Positions 12,088 to 25,232 of a stretch of DNA of 64,000 nt are shown one piece after another. The notes beneath the pieces are model-generated. The model saw only the letters and a program-made list of their open reading frames with translations, made no database searches and was not told the origin of the DNA. Source of the stretch: Diphasiastrum complanatum (taxonomy: Eukaryota > Streptophyta > Lycopodiopsida > Lycopodiales > Lycopodiaceae); NCBI GenBank assembly GCA_029204225.1, contig MU832574.1, positions 1 to 64,000 of the forward strand. Direction: 5' to 3'. The translations under genes were made by a program, and so were the position numbers. Within the stretch, counting starts at the first letter, position 1. Each line of letters opens with the position of its first letter.

Positions 12088-12800
12088 AAATCTGCTTTTC
12101 TTAATGGAGTGTTGGATGAAGAGATATGTTTAGAGCAACCTCAAGGGTTTGTTGAGCCAGGGAGAGATCATTTGGTTTGTAAACTCAACAAAGCCATATA
12201 TGGATTGAAGCAAGCAACACAAGCGTGGTACTCTTGCATTGATGAACACTTCAAGCGAAGGGAAATGGTAAAGAGTGATGTTGATCCTAATCTTTACATT
12301 CTTAGGCAAAACTTAAATATAGTGTTCATTGTCCTCTATGTCAATGATTTGATTATTACAGGAAGTAATATGGGCTTAATTGATGAAATCAAATCATACC
12401 TTTCCGATACTTTTGACATGAGCGATTTAGGGTTGATGCATTATTGTCTTGGTATTGAAGTTTGGCAAAAGGAAGACAGTGTTATTCTTACGCAAAACAA
12501 GTATGCACATGATCTATTGTATAAGTTCAACATGCAGGATTGCAAGTCACTAAGTACTCCAATGGAGGCCAATACCAAACTTTCTGCATTTGATGAAGCC
12601 GAGAAAGTTGATGCATACTTATACAGGCAGTTAGTGGGCAGTTTAATCTACTTGACACACAGACGTCCTAACATTGCTTATGTTGTTGGTGTGGTAAGTC
12701 AATTTATGCAAGAACCTAGTCATACTCACTAGAAAGTTGCTAAACGTATTTTGAGATATGTTCGAGCCATGTTAAATTTTGGCTTGAAGTATGATCAGTT
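12088..12800 (+). pseudogene. Copia reverse transcriptase fragment
   Basis: This 226-codon frame (to 12732) and its extension match the C-terminal half of copia reverse transcriptase: SAFLNGVLDEEICLEQPQGF, KAIYGLKQATQAWY, the catalytic box, LGIEV, and GSLIYLTHRRPNIAYVVGVVSQ, followed after a TAG by AKRILRYV. The catalytic box reads YVNDL instead of YVDDL, so one metal-binding aspartate is lost. The N-terminal part is cut off by element B's LTR at 12087. Downstream it joins a different copia gag at about 12814. Confidence 0.85.
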
Positions 12801-12813
12801 TGAAGCCCTGATG

Positions 12814-13912
12814 TCGGTTGAAAGAGAAGGATCAAGTCATTGCAACATGGCTACATGAAGTGGATACATGTTGGAAGGCAATAATAGGCTTACTAAAGCA
12901 ACTATTTATTGTGGGAAGTGAGGATGGAATCACTTTTTGAGATGAATGATGTTTTGGATATTGTTGTAGGTTTGGAGGAGAGGCCAGCAACACAACAAGA
13001 ACAATTGAGATATGACAAGAGAGCTAGGCACATGATAAAGATGAATGTTACCAATGAACTTCTCAAGGAAGTTGGTAAGTGTCCTTCATCAAGTGAAGCA
13101 TGGGAAGTTTTAAAGAAGCTTTACCGGCCTGAGCGTCGATCACCAACCATTAAGATGTTGGTTGGGATCCGCTAATGTGTCGCTATAGACTGTCACACAA
13201 AACGTTGTGAGTTCTTACTTAAAATGAATTTACAAAATGCAAATAGGCCTTTACATGAATTTAGGCACCATAGCATATTTTTATGTACAAAAATTGAATC
13301 TTTTTACAATATAAAATATTTCATCTGAATAATGGGGGATCATAGGCCTCCACATTGGAGAGGAGGCTATGTTCATCAAGGAAAATTAAGGGAAAAAGCA
13401 AAAGTAGGCGGTCTAAAGGGCAAGATCAAGGGGAGGCTTCTTCAAATGACAAAAGAAAATACTGGTCAAATCTAAAGTGCTACTATTGTGGCATCAAAAG
13501 ACACTTTGCGAGTGAGTGCTACAAGAAGAAGAGAGATCAAGGAGACAAGCAAGGTAATCTTACCCATGATGAAGATGGTTTGGATGTTCAAAACTCAAAT
13601 GATGATGCTTTTGTGATGTCTCCATGTATGCTTGCTAATGATGGAGATCTAGATCCATGGTGGATTGATAGTGGTGCAAGCTCACACATGACTTTTCACA
13701 AAGAGTACTTCACTTCTTTGTTGGCATATGAAGATGACAAGAAGGTGATCTACACAGCCAATGATGGCGAGTTTGCAATCAAAGGGATTGGCACAATTCC
13801 TATTTCTCTCTCTACAAATAGGAATGTTCATTTCAAGGATGTTTTGTGCATACCTTCCATTACCAAGAGTTTACTTAGTGTGAGTCAATTGCTAAGTCAA
13901 GTCCTCTTTTGA
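12814..13912 (+). pseudogene. Copia gag-protease fragment (element G)
   Basis: The gag begins at ATG 12847 (compare the plus-strand copia at 50667) but has TGA as its fourth codon and a frameshift before RMESLFEMNDVLDIV. Unrelated sequence replaces the middle (about 13125-13350). The second part (13355-13912) carries a knuckle CYYCGIKRHFASEC, in which the conserved glycine before His is arginine, and an intact protease site WWIDSGASSHM. It ends in TKSLLSVSQL, before integrase, at the junction with minus-strand gypsy sequence. Confidence 0.8.
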
Positions 13913-13917
13913 TGAAC

Positions 13918-15960
13918 CTACTTGTGTAGATGAAGCAAGGAACAAAGAGGAGTGAATCCAAGCAATGGATCTTGAGTATCAAGCTTGGTATTTGTGAAGA
14001 AGTGCTCTCCTTCTACATCTTCTACTACTAACACCATACGACTTTCCTCTCCCTTCTCAGCTAGTTTTATTTCTTCCGTGTGAGTTGGACCTTCATAAAC
14101 ATTGGCTCCTTGGGAGATTTCTTCTATGGGTTCTCTCTTAGCTCTAGGCATGACCACTACCACTTCATCCATCTCTTAATCCTTGAAGTATTGTGGCACA
14201 CCTTGTGCAGGCTTCGGTTCTTCTACTGTGTCCTAGCGGATTTTATCTTGCAATTCCTGGTCAGTCATCAACTCGGTCTTGATCCCTCTTTTATCACTCT
14301 TAGCTTTCCACTCAACAGTTCTGGCCTTATACAGGGTTTTGTGTTCTCGTAGCAGACTAGTGATTGGATGATTGTTGATTTCCATTGTTTTCAAAGCTCG
14401 GTCAAGCTTCTTGATGATCTTTGATGATTTCATACCCAGATTAGAAAAGGTGATGAGAGCTTTTTCTTTTAAAGAGCCTCCAAATGGGGGATCCGAAGTA
14501 ATTAGGTCTTTTCACTTGGCATGCATTGGTGACTCCGATCGTGGATCGGTTGTCGGATCTTTCACCATTTTGATGCTATTATCCCATAATGCTTCTTGGT
14601 TTCCAAGGGGAGGCTCGAACCTGGGACCAATATTATCCCATAATGAGACTTCTAGCTTGTAAAGGACTTCATCCTCAGCTACGTCCCAATCTATGCATTC
14701 TCGCAAGATATCGTTAATGGTTATTGGAATGCTAGTCGTGGATCTGTCGGCAACCGTATCCATTCGGCCTACTACAACATTGTCTTGTGGGATTCTGTTG
14801 TTTCGATGAGATCTTCGATTGTTAGAGGCTTTCATGGATCTAGTACTACGAAATTTTGGCACGAGCCTGAAACAATCAAGATCTACATATCAGAGGGAAT
14901 CTTTGTCCTCATATTCTCGACCTTCTTCTAGAGTGACAACATGAAGAACCTCTATTTCTTTCTCGTTGCAGACTTCTTGCAATGGTTCTTGGTGCATAGC
15001 CTCTAGGCTCATCATGAATAGTGATACAAAGTCTTGACGGCCTTTGCTAGATCTCTTCGTTGGTTTGGCTAGTCGCTTGATTGGGATATTGTCTTCATTG
15101 GAAAATGGGTCTACGATCAACCTTCACTTTGGCGATTTCTCAGCTGATGAGACATAAAACTGAAGACAATCCACCATAGCTAGGGCTTCGATCCAATTTA
15201 CTACATCCGTTTGCAAATCATCATCTATAAAAATTCTCCTCCAATGACGTCCATCATCTGACTCCTCGTTAGAATGGATAGTAGTGGCAGAGCTTGAAAT
15301 CATGGCTCTTTGGTCAGTATGTTTTGTGATCCAGGTATCAGGATCAATCTTGTTTGCGGAATCACAATTTTGCAACGTGATATGGTTCTGTCCCCAATCA
15401 TGAAGAGCTTGTGACGTTTTGAGCCACGTTCTACCTAGTACGACACTGTAAGATTGGGGAGAATCAGACAAGTCCAAGACTACAAAATCTAGCACAAAAT
15501 GGATTCTGTCTACTTTGGTATGCACTTCATTGGCTATGCCTAATGGTTTCACAATAGATTGGTTAGCTAGTTAGATCGTAAAAGGAGCGCCTACCATACG
15601 AGTAAGCCCCCATTCGTGATAAAACTTGGAGAAAATGATGTTCATTCCGGATCCTCCATCGACTATGGCTGATTCATGTGGAAATCCTCGATGTGTGATT
15701 GGAATGGTTACATGCTTGGCATCTTTCTCCCAACCTACCCATACTTGGTGGACTGGTTGCGATCCCTCTACCTCTACATCCGGCACCAAATTGGTAGGGT
15801 GCGCTTCAAGTTTCTCACCACCTGGTCCATCTATATACATTTTCAATCCTTCCCAGAGAGTTGGATGTGTTTGGGTAGGGTGCCTAATGGTATTTTGACA
15901 TACTTCTCAATTGATCGACCAGGACATCGATATGATCCTTTTCCACCTCTTTACTATGGA
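13918..15960 (-). pseudogene. Ty3/gypsy-like protease region
   Basis: Minus-strand frames from 15846 to 13918 resemble the aspartic protease region of plant gypsy elements. 15846-15571 has ESAIVDGGSGMNII (active-site aspartate followed by GGSG), then a nonsense codon. 15552-15124 continues in frame with YSVVLGRTWLKTSQALHDWG, the flap and C-terminal protease signature. Further open pieces at 15120-14890, 14862-14512, 14433-14233 and 14172-13918 show no motif I recognise. No reverse transcriptase or integrase follows. The fragment is bounded by copia sequence at 13912 and by the hairpin repeat near 15995. Confidence 0.65.
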
Positions 15961-15992
15961 AAGGGACTTTCAGCCCAAAAATAAAAAATTAG

Positions 15993-16036
15993 TAAACAGA
16001 TCCTTCCAAGCAGAGGATCTGTCAACATTTGGCACT
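15993..16036. repeat. Hairpin repeat ACAGATCC...GGATCTGT
   Basis: ACAGATCC and GGATCTGT flank an 11-base loop. About 50 bases including this hairpin recur in opposite orientation at 39117-39168, followed in both by a CTRR-like tetranucleotide and a T-rich tract. It marks a boundary here between minus-strand gypsy and the plus-strand leader arrays. It could be an LTR end or a Helitron-type 3' hairpin. Confidence 0.55.
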
Positions 16037-16432
16037 TGTTGCTACTTGAACAAAACATTATAAATCTATCATCGCTACAATACTGTCTATACTGAGACTC
16101 CAGACTACAATCTCTCCATTTTTGTAAACTCTAAGTTCTATAGAGCATGTCACGCTCTGTGTTTTGCAACATTCTTGGCCTTCCCTGTTGCTAACTCTCT
16201 AGTCTGATCTCTGCAACGACTTGCAAAGCCAAACTCCACCTACACAAAATACTCTACACTACATCTGCTAACATGCATTTAACCTCACTCTGATCTCCAA
16301 ACGACTACAATAACACCAGAGCCACCCTGCAGATGCCACGCTCTCCTCCATCGGTATCTTCTTGAGCACCTAAACTGCGCCCCCACGCCACCTCCTTCAC
16401 GAGCCCCAGACCTTCACGCTCCCTTCTCTTAT

Positions 16433-17205
16433 GATCTCGACCGAGCCAGCAGGTGCTCAGATCTTAACAGAGTTGAGTAATGAGATCGACGTCTCGACCG
16501 AACACTCCTCTCAGATCTCGACCGAGGAAGACACTTAGATATTGATTGACTGTTCTTCACTTAAATCTCGACCGAATCAAATTTTCTCAACATCTCGACC
16601 GAATCGAATTTCTCCACAATTTCAACCGAATCGGATTTCAAAAACTCGACCGAGTTGCCAAACGCTCAACTCTCGACCCCGACTCGCAAAACCTGTCAAG
16701 TCTCCACTGGGTCTAAACGAAGCAATTCATCAGAGTCTCGACCGAACAATTTCTTCATAGTCTCAACCAACGTACTTCATCACAGTCTCGACTGGGGGCC
16801 CTGCATGTGAAATCTCGCCTGCGCCCCAGTGGTGAAATCTCGACCGTGCCCTCTCTACAAAATCTCAGCCACGCTTCCCCATCAGCTCTCGACCGAGCTA
16901 GGAACCTTACATCTCAACTGCGACTCTGGACACCTCAATTCTCAGCCGCGTGTGGAAGTATAGTTCTCAACCGATCCAGAGGGCTCAGCTTTTGACCGAG
17001 CCACAGGGCTCAGCTCTCACTCGCCAGAAAGCTCAAATTTGGACCGCTCCCTCTATGTGAAATCTCGACCACACCCCCGCCACACTCCATCATGATCTCG
17101 ATCGCGTCGCCCCTCTATCACCCTCTTGACCGCTCAAACTTCAACCGTGCCTGAAATCACTCAAAACTTGACCGGGTCATTCCTTTGAGATCTCGACCGG
17201 ATGTT
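16433..17205. repeat. Degenerate array of TCTCGACCGA units
   Basis: The word TCTCGACCGA or a close variant (TCTCAACCGA, TTTGACCGAG) occurs about 27 times, usually 24-28 bases apart, with unrelated bases between. The period is regular enough to be a decayed tandem repeat with a conserved core. It precedes a second array and then a gypsy-like gag, so it may be that element's untranslated leader. Confidence 0.75.
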
Positions 17206-17211
17206 TTTTCG

Positions 17212-17880
17212 ATACTACTTGTCACTCCAATTTTTTGATCCACCATTTTTTTGTGTTCCCACTTTTTTGAGTCACGGTTTTTTTTAGTCATCTTTTTTTT
17301 ACTCATCTTTTTCGAGTCAGAGATTTTTCAAGTCCTCATTTGTTATAGCTTTTTTGAGTCAAAGTTTTTCGAGTCATGATTTTCAAGTTTCCACTTTTTC
17401 GAGTTCCTACTTTTTTCGAGTTATACTTTTTTTCGAGTCATAGTTTTTTGAAGTTATCAGTTTTTTTGAGACCTCGTTTTTTTCAAGTCACAGTTTTCTT
17501 CGATTCATAGTTTTTTGAGTCCTCAATTTTTTCGAGTCATAGTTTTTTGAGCTATCAGTTTTTTCGAGACCTCATTTTTTTCGACTCATAGTTTTCTTCA
17601 AGTCATAGTTTTTTCGAGTTGCAGTTTTTTTGAGTTATACCTTTTTTTAGTCATAGTTTTTTCAAGCCACTCTTTTTCTTCGAGTCACCAGTTTTTCGAG
17701 TCACCAAATTTTCTGACTCACCAGTTTTTCGAGTCATACATTTTTCGAGTCACCAATTTTTAAGTCATCAATTTTTCGTGAACCGATTTTTTTGAGTCAT
17801 CAATTTTTTGGTAATGGATTTTTTCGAGTCATCCATTTTTTGATCCATCAAGTTTTCAATACCGCCATTTTTCCAACCTC
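17212..17880. repeat. Array of TTTTTCGAGTCA units
   Basis: Some thirty copies of TTTTTCGAGTCA or variants (TTTTTTGAGTCA, TTTTCAAGTCAT) follow one another with a period of about 16-19 bases. T-rich runs alternate with the TCGAGTCA core. It begins right after the TCTCGACCGA array and ends about 120 bases before the gag ATG at 17997. Confidence 0.8.
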
Positions 17881-17996
17881 TGCTTCAAATTTCAACCGAC
17901 CCACCATATTGACAAAGCCTTAAAGCTCAACCAAAAAAAAAAAAACCAAAAACAACAAAAACCCATACAACACCCACGGATACACGACAATACACC

Positions 17997-18898
17997 ATGG
18001 ACCAACATACTGATCCTGAAATCCTAGAAGCTTATCCATACGAAATAAGATCCCCTATAGCTGAACAAATCAGATGTCATAAATTCTACCGAATGTGGTC
18101 CCAAATACATGAACCATCCACAAACACAAACCCATTCGCAGAACAAGAGCCTGATAGAGCTGAGTCTTCACGAACACAAGCCTATGTTCATGGTGGTGAA
18201 GCATCACACGCTAGAACACACCTGAATGGAGCTTCTACCACTCACGGTGCTCATTTTGTACCCAAGTTTGACGGTAATTCGGATTCTCAAAGATTCTTGC
18301 AAATCTTTGAGAATGCGTGTGACGTTTACGGTGAAACATCTCCCGACGCTATAGTCCAACTGTTTTCTATGACCATGATCACTAAAGCACATGGGAGTTG
18401 CTTAATCAGCAACATCAACTGCAGATGGAGAAACTCACCAATGAGTTTCAAAATACCCTGAAGTCTATCCAATGCAGTATGCCTGGTCATCCAAACCCTG
18501 CACATGTACCTTATAGATGAAAATGCATATGGTGCCCACACTATCGGGCCATGCATCCTGCTGATGCTTGTCTTTCATCTCATTCTATCCAAGCACATGC
18601 CATCCAACGATATAAAGAACAACCGTCACAATCTGGACATTTCTCGCATTATCATGAATACCCACTAGAAAGTCCAGAACCACTAGCCATACAAGATGGC
18701 TATGCCATTACACAAGGGCCAATGAACAATAGATGTATTATCTATGGTGAAACCGGTCACTCCATGGTTGATTGTCCAGTCAAGACCAAGTACCACGTCA
18801 AGTGTCCTGACTGTGTCAGAAAACACAGTTTCAAAGACTGTCCGAAACAACCAAGTAAGATCCTACCTGCCCGCCACGTAAGTTATGAATCACAATAG
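17997..18898 (+). pseudogene. Gypsy-like gag with zinc knuckles
   Basis: The first frame (17997-18461) contains FVPKFDGNSDSQRFLQIFEN, a retrotransposon gag signature, and then shifts frame near 18385. The second frame continues with a glutamine-rich segment and a stop near 18520, then 18551-18898, which holds a knuckle in which the second cysteine is tyrosine (CIIYGETGHSMVDC) and a second cluster CPDCVRKHSFKDC. It is the plus-strand product next to the two leader arrays. No protease or polymerase follows, so it is either a gag-only element or truncated. Confidence 0.6.
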
Positions 18899-20049
18899 GA
18901 TCCTCACGACAACACCACACGAGCACCATAGCAACCAACATTTAAACATGGTGCTCAATCGAGAAGTTCCTTGTGAACGTCTACATCACCACGACATTTA
19001 CCAAATCAATAATCGAACATAGATGTTCTATAAACTGAGTAATTTGCAAGACAAAGAAGAAACCGATATTTTGTCATCTGCTACTATTCCCAAACAAGAT
19101 CAATCTCCCCAGGGAATTGGCATTTTATCTCCACCCCTGCAACCTCAGTTCTATATGACGATCCACTTTCTTCCAACCAATAGATATAACAAACCAAATC
19201 TGAGAATAGGAAATCTACAAGAGATTCATTTACGAGTCTCATGATCCGAAGGATACTAATGGGAATAGTACCTTCTCCTTCTATGTATTTCAAGCTCAAT
19301 CCTACAATATCTGCTATCAATGATGGTAGATTTCAATGTCACCAACCCTGCCTTGTTTTTTAAAAACAAGGGCATATCAGAGTAAGTCTCATTACTCTAC
19401 AAACAAATGGAATATTGCAATTGTCAAGGTGAATTATCAATGTTGATGAATGCAAGTTTTGTTCGACAAGTGCTATACAGTTCTCACTCTCTGTACAGTT
19501 CGTTTATTTTTTTGTTCCTCTTCATCCCTTTTGTGTGATTGATTTTTGCATGAGAAATAGCTACTATGCACGAGAGTTTTCCGTAGAGTATCTCAAGAAT
19601 GCATTTTCATTCATCTATCCATCTTCAGATTACCTTGTACACAGTTTAGGATCTTTGCGCATACTTAAAATTTGATAAATCTCTGTCACTTCAGAGTTGA
19701 TTCATGTATCTCATCTTCATATTCATCTTCGAGTCAACTACAGCAAGATCGAAACAGATTTAGTTAAAATTTGTTCAATCTTTAGTCCATGTTCAACGTG
19801 TTCAACTACGTGTTCCACATGCTGATCCAATCTTGAGCATGAACAGTTACCAGCAACAACATCCCCACCAACAGATTTTTTTTTGGAGAGGAGAGAGTGG
19901 ATATGCAAGCATCCACTTGAGCAGCCACATTGCCAGCAACAACATCAGCAGATTGACAGCCAAGGTCACAAAACCAAAGACGACAAAGACAAGGCTAAGA
20001 AAGCAGATGGGCAATCCAAAGCAACTCAATCAGAAGAAGTACCCCAGTC

Positions 20050-20523
20050 ATGACGAAGATCCTTCAGAAAAGAAAAGCACAAGCATTGGGAAATCAGTCT
20101 CCTTCTTCAACCAGTCTCTTGCCATACATCTGCATTCATTCTCATGACTATCACCCACATCATCTATCATTGTCACCACTGCCACCACCCTTCCTTCCAT
20201 TTATCCATTTTTCATCATCTCGTTATCCACCTGAGAAATCCCCAGTTTTGTCAAATCTTGAGAGTCTTACCGAAACGACTAAAAGATCATTGCAAGTGTC
20301 TTGCGGAGACCAACTACCACCTATAATGGTTGATCATCCAAACGAAGACCTAAGAAAGTAGACAAAGCAGCTAGAAGAAATAAAGAGAAAGATACAAGAA
20401 GCTGAGGAGAAAAGGATGAAACTTAGGCACCAAATGAGTCAGATCGATCTTTATAGAAAGAAACTCTCTGGAGCAATGATAGTTGAATCCACTCCTATGA
20501 AGCTCGAAGAAATCCAAAAGTAA
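20050..20523 (+). pseudogene. Pro-rich and coiled-coil frame, possibly gag-related
   Basis: An open frame (20050-20361) rich in Pro, Ser and His is followed, after one TAG at about 20359, by a charged helical stretch with QLEEIKRKIQEAEEKRMKL and LEEIQK to TAA at 20521-20523. The charged part looks like a coiled coil. I do not recognise the protein. Its position 1.1 kb after the gypsy-like gag suggests it belongs to the same element. Confidence 0.3.
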
Positions 20524-23464
20524 TGGATCAAAGGAAAAAAGAGCTGTAGAAAACCAAAATGATAAAGACAACAGTGAGCTTACAAAATAACGTGAGCTCC
20601 TCACCCAACAAGTGGTGGTCAAAGCTCAACATTGCAAGGGTCCAAGTTTGCAACTATAGAACTATTAGTTCCTTCACCCTCCACCAAGCCTTCATCATGT
20701 TTCCTTACCGTTACCAAATCGTCCATCCAAATCTGTTCCTACCACCAATTTTTGGATGATGAGTCCATCCCCTTGAGATGGATAATCGAAGTTTGTGCAA
20801 CCTGTAGATCGAAGGTTTTCCTTGACCTGAGAGAAGAACCGTGAAAACACCCAAAAGAAAATGGAGGATACAGACCTCCCAAAACTTAGAATATGCCTAG
20901 AAACTAGAAATCTCAACCCCCAATTAGGGTGAATCTTATGACCTATTAGGTTAGACACTAGGGTTAGATCATGGATGGATCAGAGGTAGCTCTAAATGCT
21001 TAGATCCGAGGCATTTATGTATAAATATGTGATGGATTTGCCATCCAACTATGAGTAAAATTAAAATCTTCCTTCATGACTAGTTTTGGTTATCATTTGC
21101 TTGATGACTGCTATTGGCATTTGGTTGTTTGTAATCATTAGAAGGTTTGGAGGGTGTTGGTACAGTAATAGGTTGTAGCAAGGCTGTACATCCAAATGTG
21201 TGAGGGATTTTGCATGATTTTGGAGCTAATTTTGGAGTTCACGCCAAGATAAGCTAGAAATCAATACATTGATTTCTGCTCTAGCTATTGGATCTTGTTC
21301 GGATCTTGATTAGAAGCTTTCTCCATCATTTCTAGGATCAATTGGCCTTCTTTTTGCTGCATTTTTAACATCTTCATGAGCTTATTTGTTGTCACAATGA
21401 CAATCATAAGCTGAAAATAGAGTTCAACAACAAAAATTATTAGATCGAGAATGTGAAGCAAAGTTTCAAAGTGATTGTTGATGATTTTCATGACACAAGT
21501 TGAATGTTGTGATCACAAATTGAAATGCATTGGAATCAATATCAATATCTCAAAGTGACTTGTGGCATAGACAATTGAAACATCTGAGGCTACTTCATAA
21601 GCTCAAGATGGTAATAGGCCTACCCAATTTGGATAACAAGGAAAAGTCCATTTGCAAAGGATGTGCACTAGGCAAATTATATCCATTATTAATTTGATGA
21701 GGATCATTTTTTGTATATTTGATTGATGAGAAACAATTTTAGAATTTGAGACACATCGTTTTGAATTCAAGCATCTATGTCTGAGTGATTTTGATGATCT
21801 ACATATTTCATTGAATGCTAACTAAGTGATTATCATGATATCCTACAAGATTTTAGATTGCTTTGAATGCTCGACTCAATAAATGTTTTATGATGTTTTT
21901 TGTACATACTTATTGTTTTTCAATGAACAAGATTCTTGTTTGTAAAAGGCTTTAACACACTTTTGAATCAATTCCATTGAAAGTTGATTGTTGTCCATGT
22001 CTTGCAAGAGCCAAAATGTTCTAAGCAATAAAAATAATGAGTAATCATGATCAAATTTCATCAATGAGAATCCCTTGATGAACGAACAAGGTGATCAATC
22101 CATCGTCTTTTAGATCTCTTCTCTTTTCTTGCATTTCATCTTTGAAGATTTCATAGCAACAAAAACAATGATCCAACAGGGTTGGCTCAATTGGTTGGAA
22201 ACCAAGATTCATAGCATAGAAAGAAAAACAAAGTGCGCATGTGCTCTACCTACAGCTCATAAAAAAGCAATGAATAGCATCACTTCAACGTGATGCTACC
22301 ATTCATGCACACAAACCAATGACTTGTTGCGAGATGAGGTTCAAACTTCACAATCAACTAGTACAAATAAGCAGATAAGATCCTCTAAATTTTGGAAAGT
22401 TTATTGTTTACTTAGTTTAAAACAGTAGCATGTGACAAATCTTAGCTGACAAACCACAAGGATAATTGCCTCTTATGCTAAAGTTTTCACGTCTAAGAAG
22501 CTGCTGCTGATTCAATTGTGTACTTATCAATTGATATGTTTACTTCATTGTCAATGCCTGTTAGGTATTTTGCAAAGCTTGGCATTTTATTTGGCTCTAT
22601 ATAGAACCAAAACCTCTCAAAATAGATTTCACTTGGTCTTTTTTATCAAGATTACATTAACATTGGTAAGGTGCTTCAGATATCAAACCAGCCATGCACA
22701 TGAAAATATCCCATCAATTATCAAACAATGCCAGGAAAACAACAAACGGATCTTGATTTGCATATCACAGCTTCATATGACCCTTCATGAAAAGGCAACT
22801 ATGATTCAAAAAGCAGTCACATTCCAAATCATAAGTCAAAACTACAAAACCTGAAAGGCGCATGCTACATAGTTAGAAAGAAATACAGATCCTTGCTATG
22901 TGTCATCACTTCGTTTGTGAAAAGCTTCCTTTCACCTGTGGACTTCGCAAATCCAAAAAGTAATATTAAAAAATTTGATTAGTATACAACCCAGTCTGCA
23001 CCTTACACAAGGATCCATAAGTGCACTTCATAAAAGGGAGCAGGATACACTTTCATCATGGTACTGCTGAAAAAAAAGAATTGATGTCATAGCTGTAGTC
23101 TTAATACTGTTTGCAAATTAGAGATAACGAAACTCCTGAGAAAAACTGTCCTTACATTTCAGCTCGTTTGAAGGCCCCTGTGTTATTCACACAGAAGAAT
23201 GCATGCTCTGGCCCTCCCACACATTTCGAAGAATGAAATTGTCTGACACTTCTAAGAGGATCTTAATGTCTACAGAGAAATCTCTGAAGTTTGGAGATTT
23301 TCATTTCACAGTACAATAAGAGTTGTACTTCATTGATATGTTACAGAATGGTAGGTTTGCAGTGTCCAGGGTCTAAAGATTAGACCCTAAGTGAACTAGA
23401 AATATGTGCATGGCGACAATGCTCAAATAAGCATCTAGTTGCAAGCCTGTACGTTGCTTTTTCA
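20524..23464. other. Intergenic, no gene recognised
   Basis: Only short shadow frames are present. An A-box-like GTTGGCTCAATTGG at 22181-22194 resembles the SINE-like head at 5163, but its B box is unclear. The right end is the region 3' of SPC25. Confidence 0.4.
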
Positions 23465-25148
23465 TCATTTTTCTGTGATTGATGATTTTGAGTAAGCACT
23501 GCTTGATCTTACAGCTAGCTGAAGAAATTCTTGACGCATTATTCTCACAAACTCAAAAAATCTGTTGCTAATATTCAGCTCATAGACAAGGTCATCACTT
23601 TTTGGCACCTTAGGTACACACTCCAGCACTGGGAATAAAGACAACGCAATCACAACCTTCTTCCTTATAGAGTTAAGAACTTTTTTGGATGCACATCTAT
23701 GTAGTCGCAGCAATGCCAGGATGAATTACAACAAAAGTAAGGAACACTTACATGTGTACTTGTTTGTGTTTTTATCAAGTCGAATGGAGCAAGTGAACTC
23801 TCTCTCTGGATTTTCTGGATCTATTTTGCTAAACACAAATTTTATAGCTGCAGCAAGAGGAATAAATTATATCAAGCGGGGAGGTATAAGATTAGCCTGA
23901 TTCCATGTGCTACTCATATTCTACAATCAAAATAGCATCTCGGCAGTATAATTGAATGCAAGGGATGTATACACGACTTCACTTTACCATTTGAAAATTC
24001 AGCTCTGATAGCAAGCACTTCATTGTACCAGCTAACAGCTTCAAGCTTTGCTTCGAGCTTCTTCTTCCGATAGCTTACGCGCTCATCAATGTCTGCATAT
24101 AACCTCAAAGCCCATTAACTTCTCAATGCAATATTAAGTCAGTAACAATATCATAGAAGTGAGAAAGCCAGATTACACACTATCCATAAAACAATGTTAT
24201 GAGAAAGTTGAACCTTTCATATCATCAGTGATGATCTCCTGTTGCAGCTTTCTTCTCTCAATCAGTTGTCTTACACGTTTTTTCAGTGAATGATGCTTCT
24301 CCCTTTCTTGGATGATTAGCTCCTCTAGAGTACCCAATTGTTCTTGTTTACTTCCAAGATCTGGTTAAAAACCAAATTGTCATGAAAATGCTATCAAGAC
24401 AAGTTTGCAGAAGTTATCTTAAGCTTTACTCTCAATCTTTGTGGATCAAACAATTTGGGACAACAAAATGAACTAAATGAGCTTGTCTCTGACAGGGCAT
24501 ATTTCTCCATAATTCACATTTACTGATGAAGCAGAGGCAAAGGGCAGCAATGTTGACAAGGACGTTGTAGAGGAGCCTTGAAGCAAAGCTAGAAGGATAA
24601 GATAGTTATTATTGGGTGCTCAGTGTCTATAGTAGATATTAGATGTCAAAGTACTCAATAGCGACATAATATACATCACTGAGCAGTGAGCTATACACTT
24701 TGTATTTACTAGTTTTGCGAAACTTGTCACTTTAGGTACTGAGTCATGGCATCACATATATTAAGATTGACCATTTTGTACATGTTATATGTAGCATTGT
24801 GTGATTCACTCAAGACTGTTGCCAATATAATAGTATTTTGATTTGACACTAAAACAATCGTTGCTAAAATAGTATTCGTGAATGTTGAAAGTTGAAAGTG
24901 GTTATTGGTTAATAATATCAATTTTCGAAGAGTCCTCAGAAGTCAGCAGTCTAGACAACGTGTAAGACCAGGCTTTTCGAAAAGCTCCATGAAACATCAT
25001 CACTTGGCAATGTTTCACTGAAGCACGTTTGATTCACTGAAATGTCATTTTGAAACGGACTGTTTGAAACGGATTTCGAGGAATAAAACTGTAAAAATAA
25101 ATCAATAAACCCACATGAAACTATCCAAAGACTGTTTCCTATGTTCTG

Positions 25149-25232
<84 letters not shown>

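Noticed and set aside
22181-22345. SINE-like A box
   Set aside because: The B box is not at the right spacing, so I keep it only as a note.
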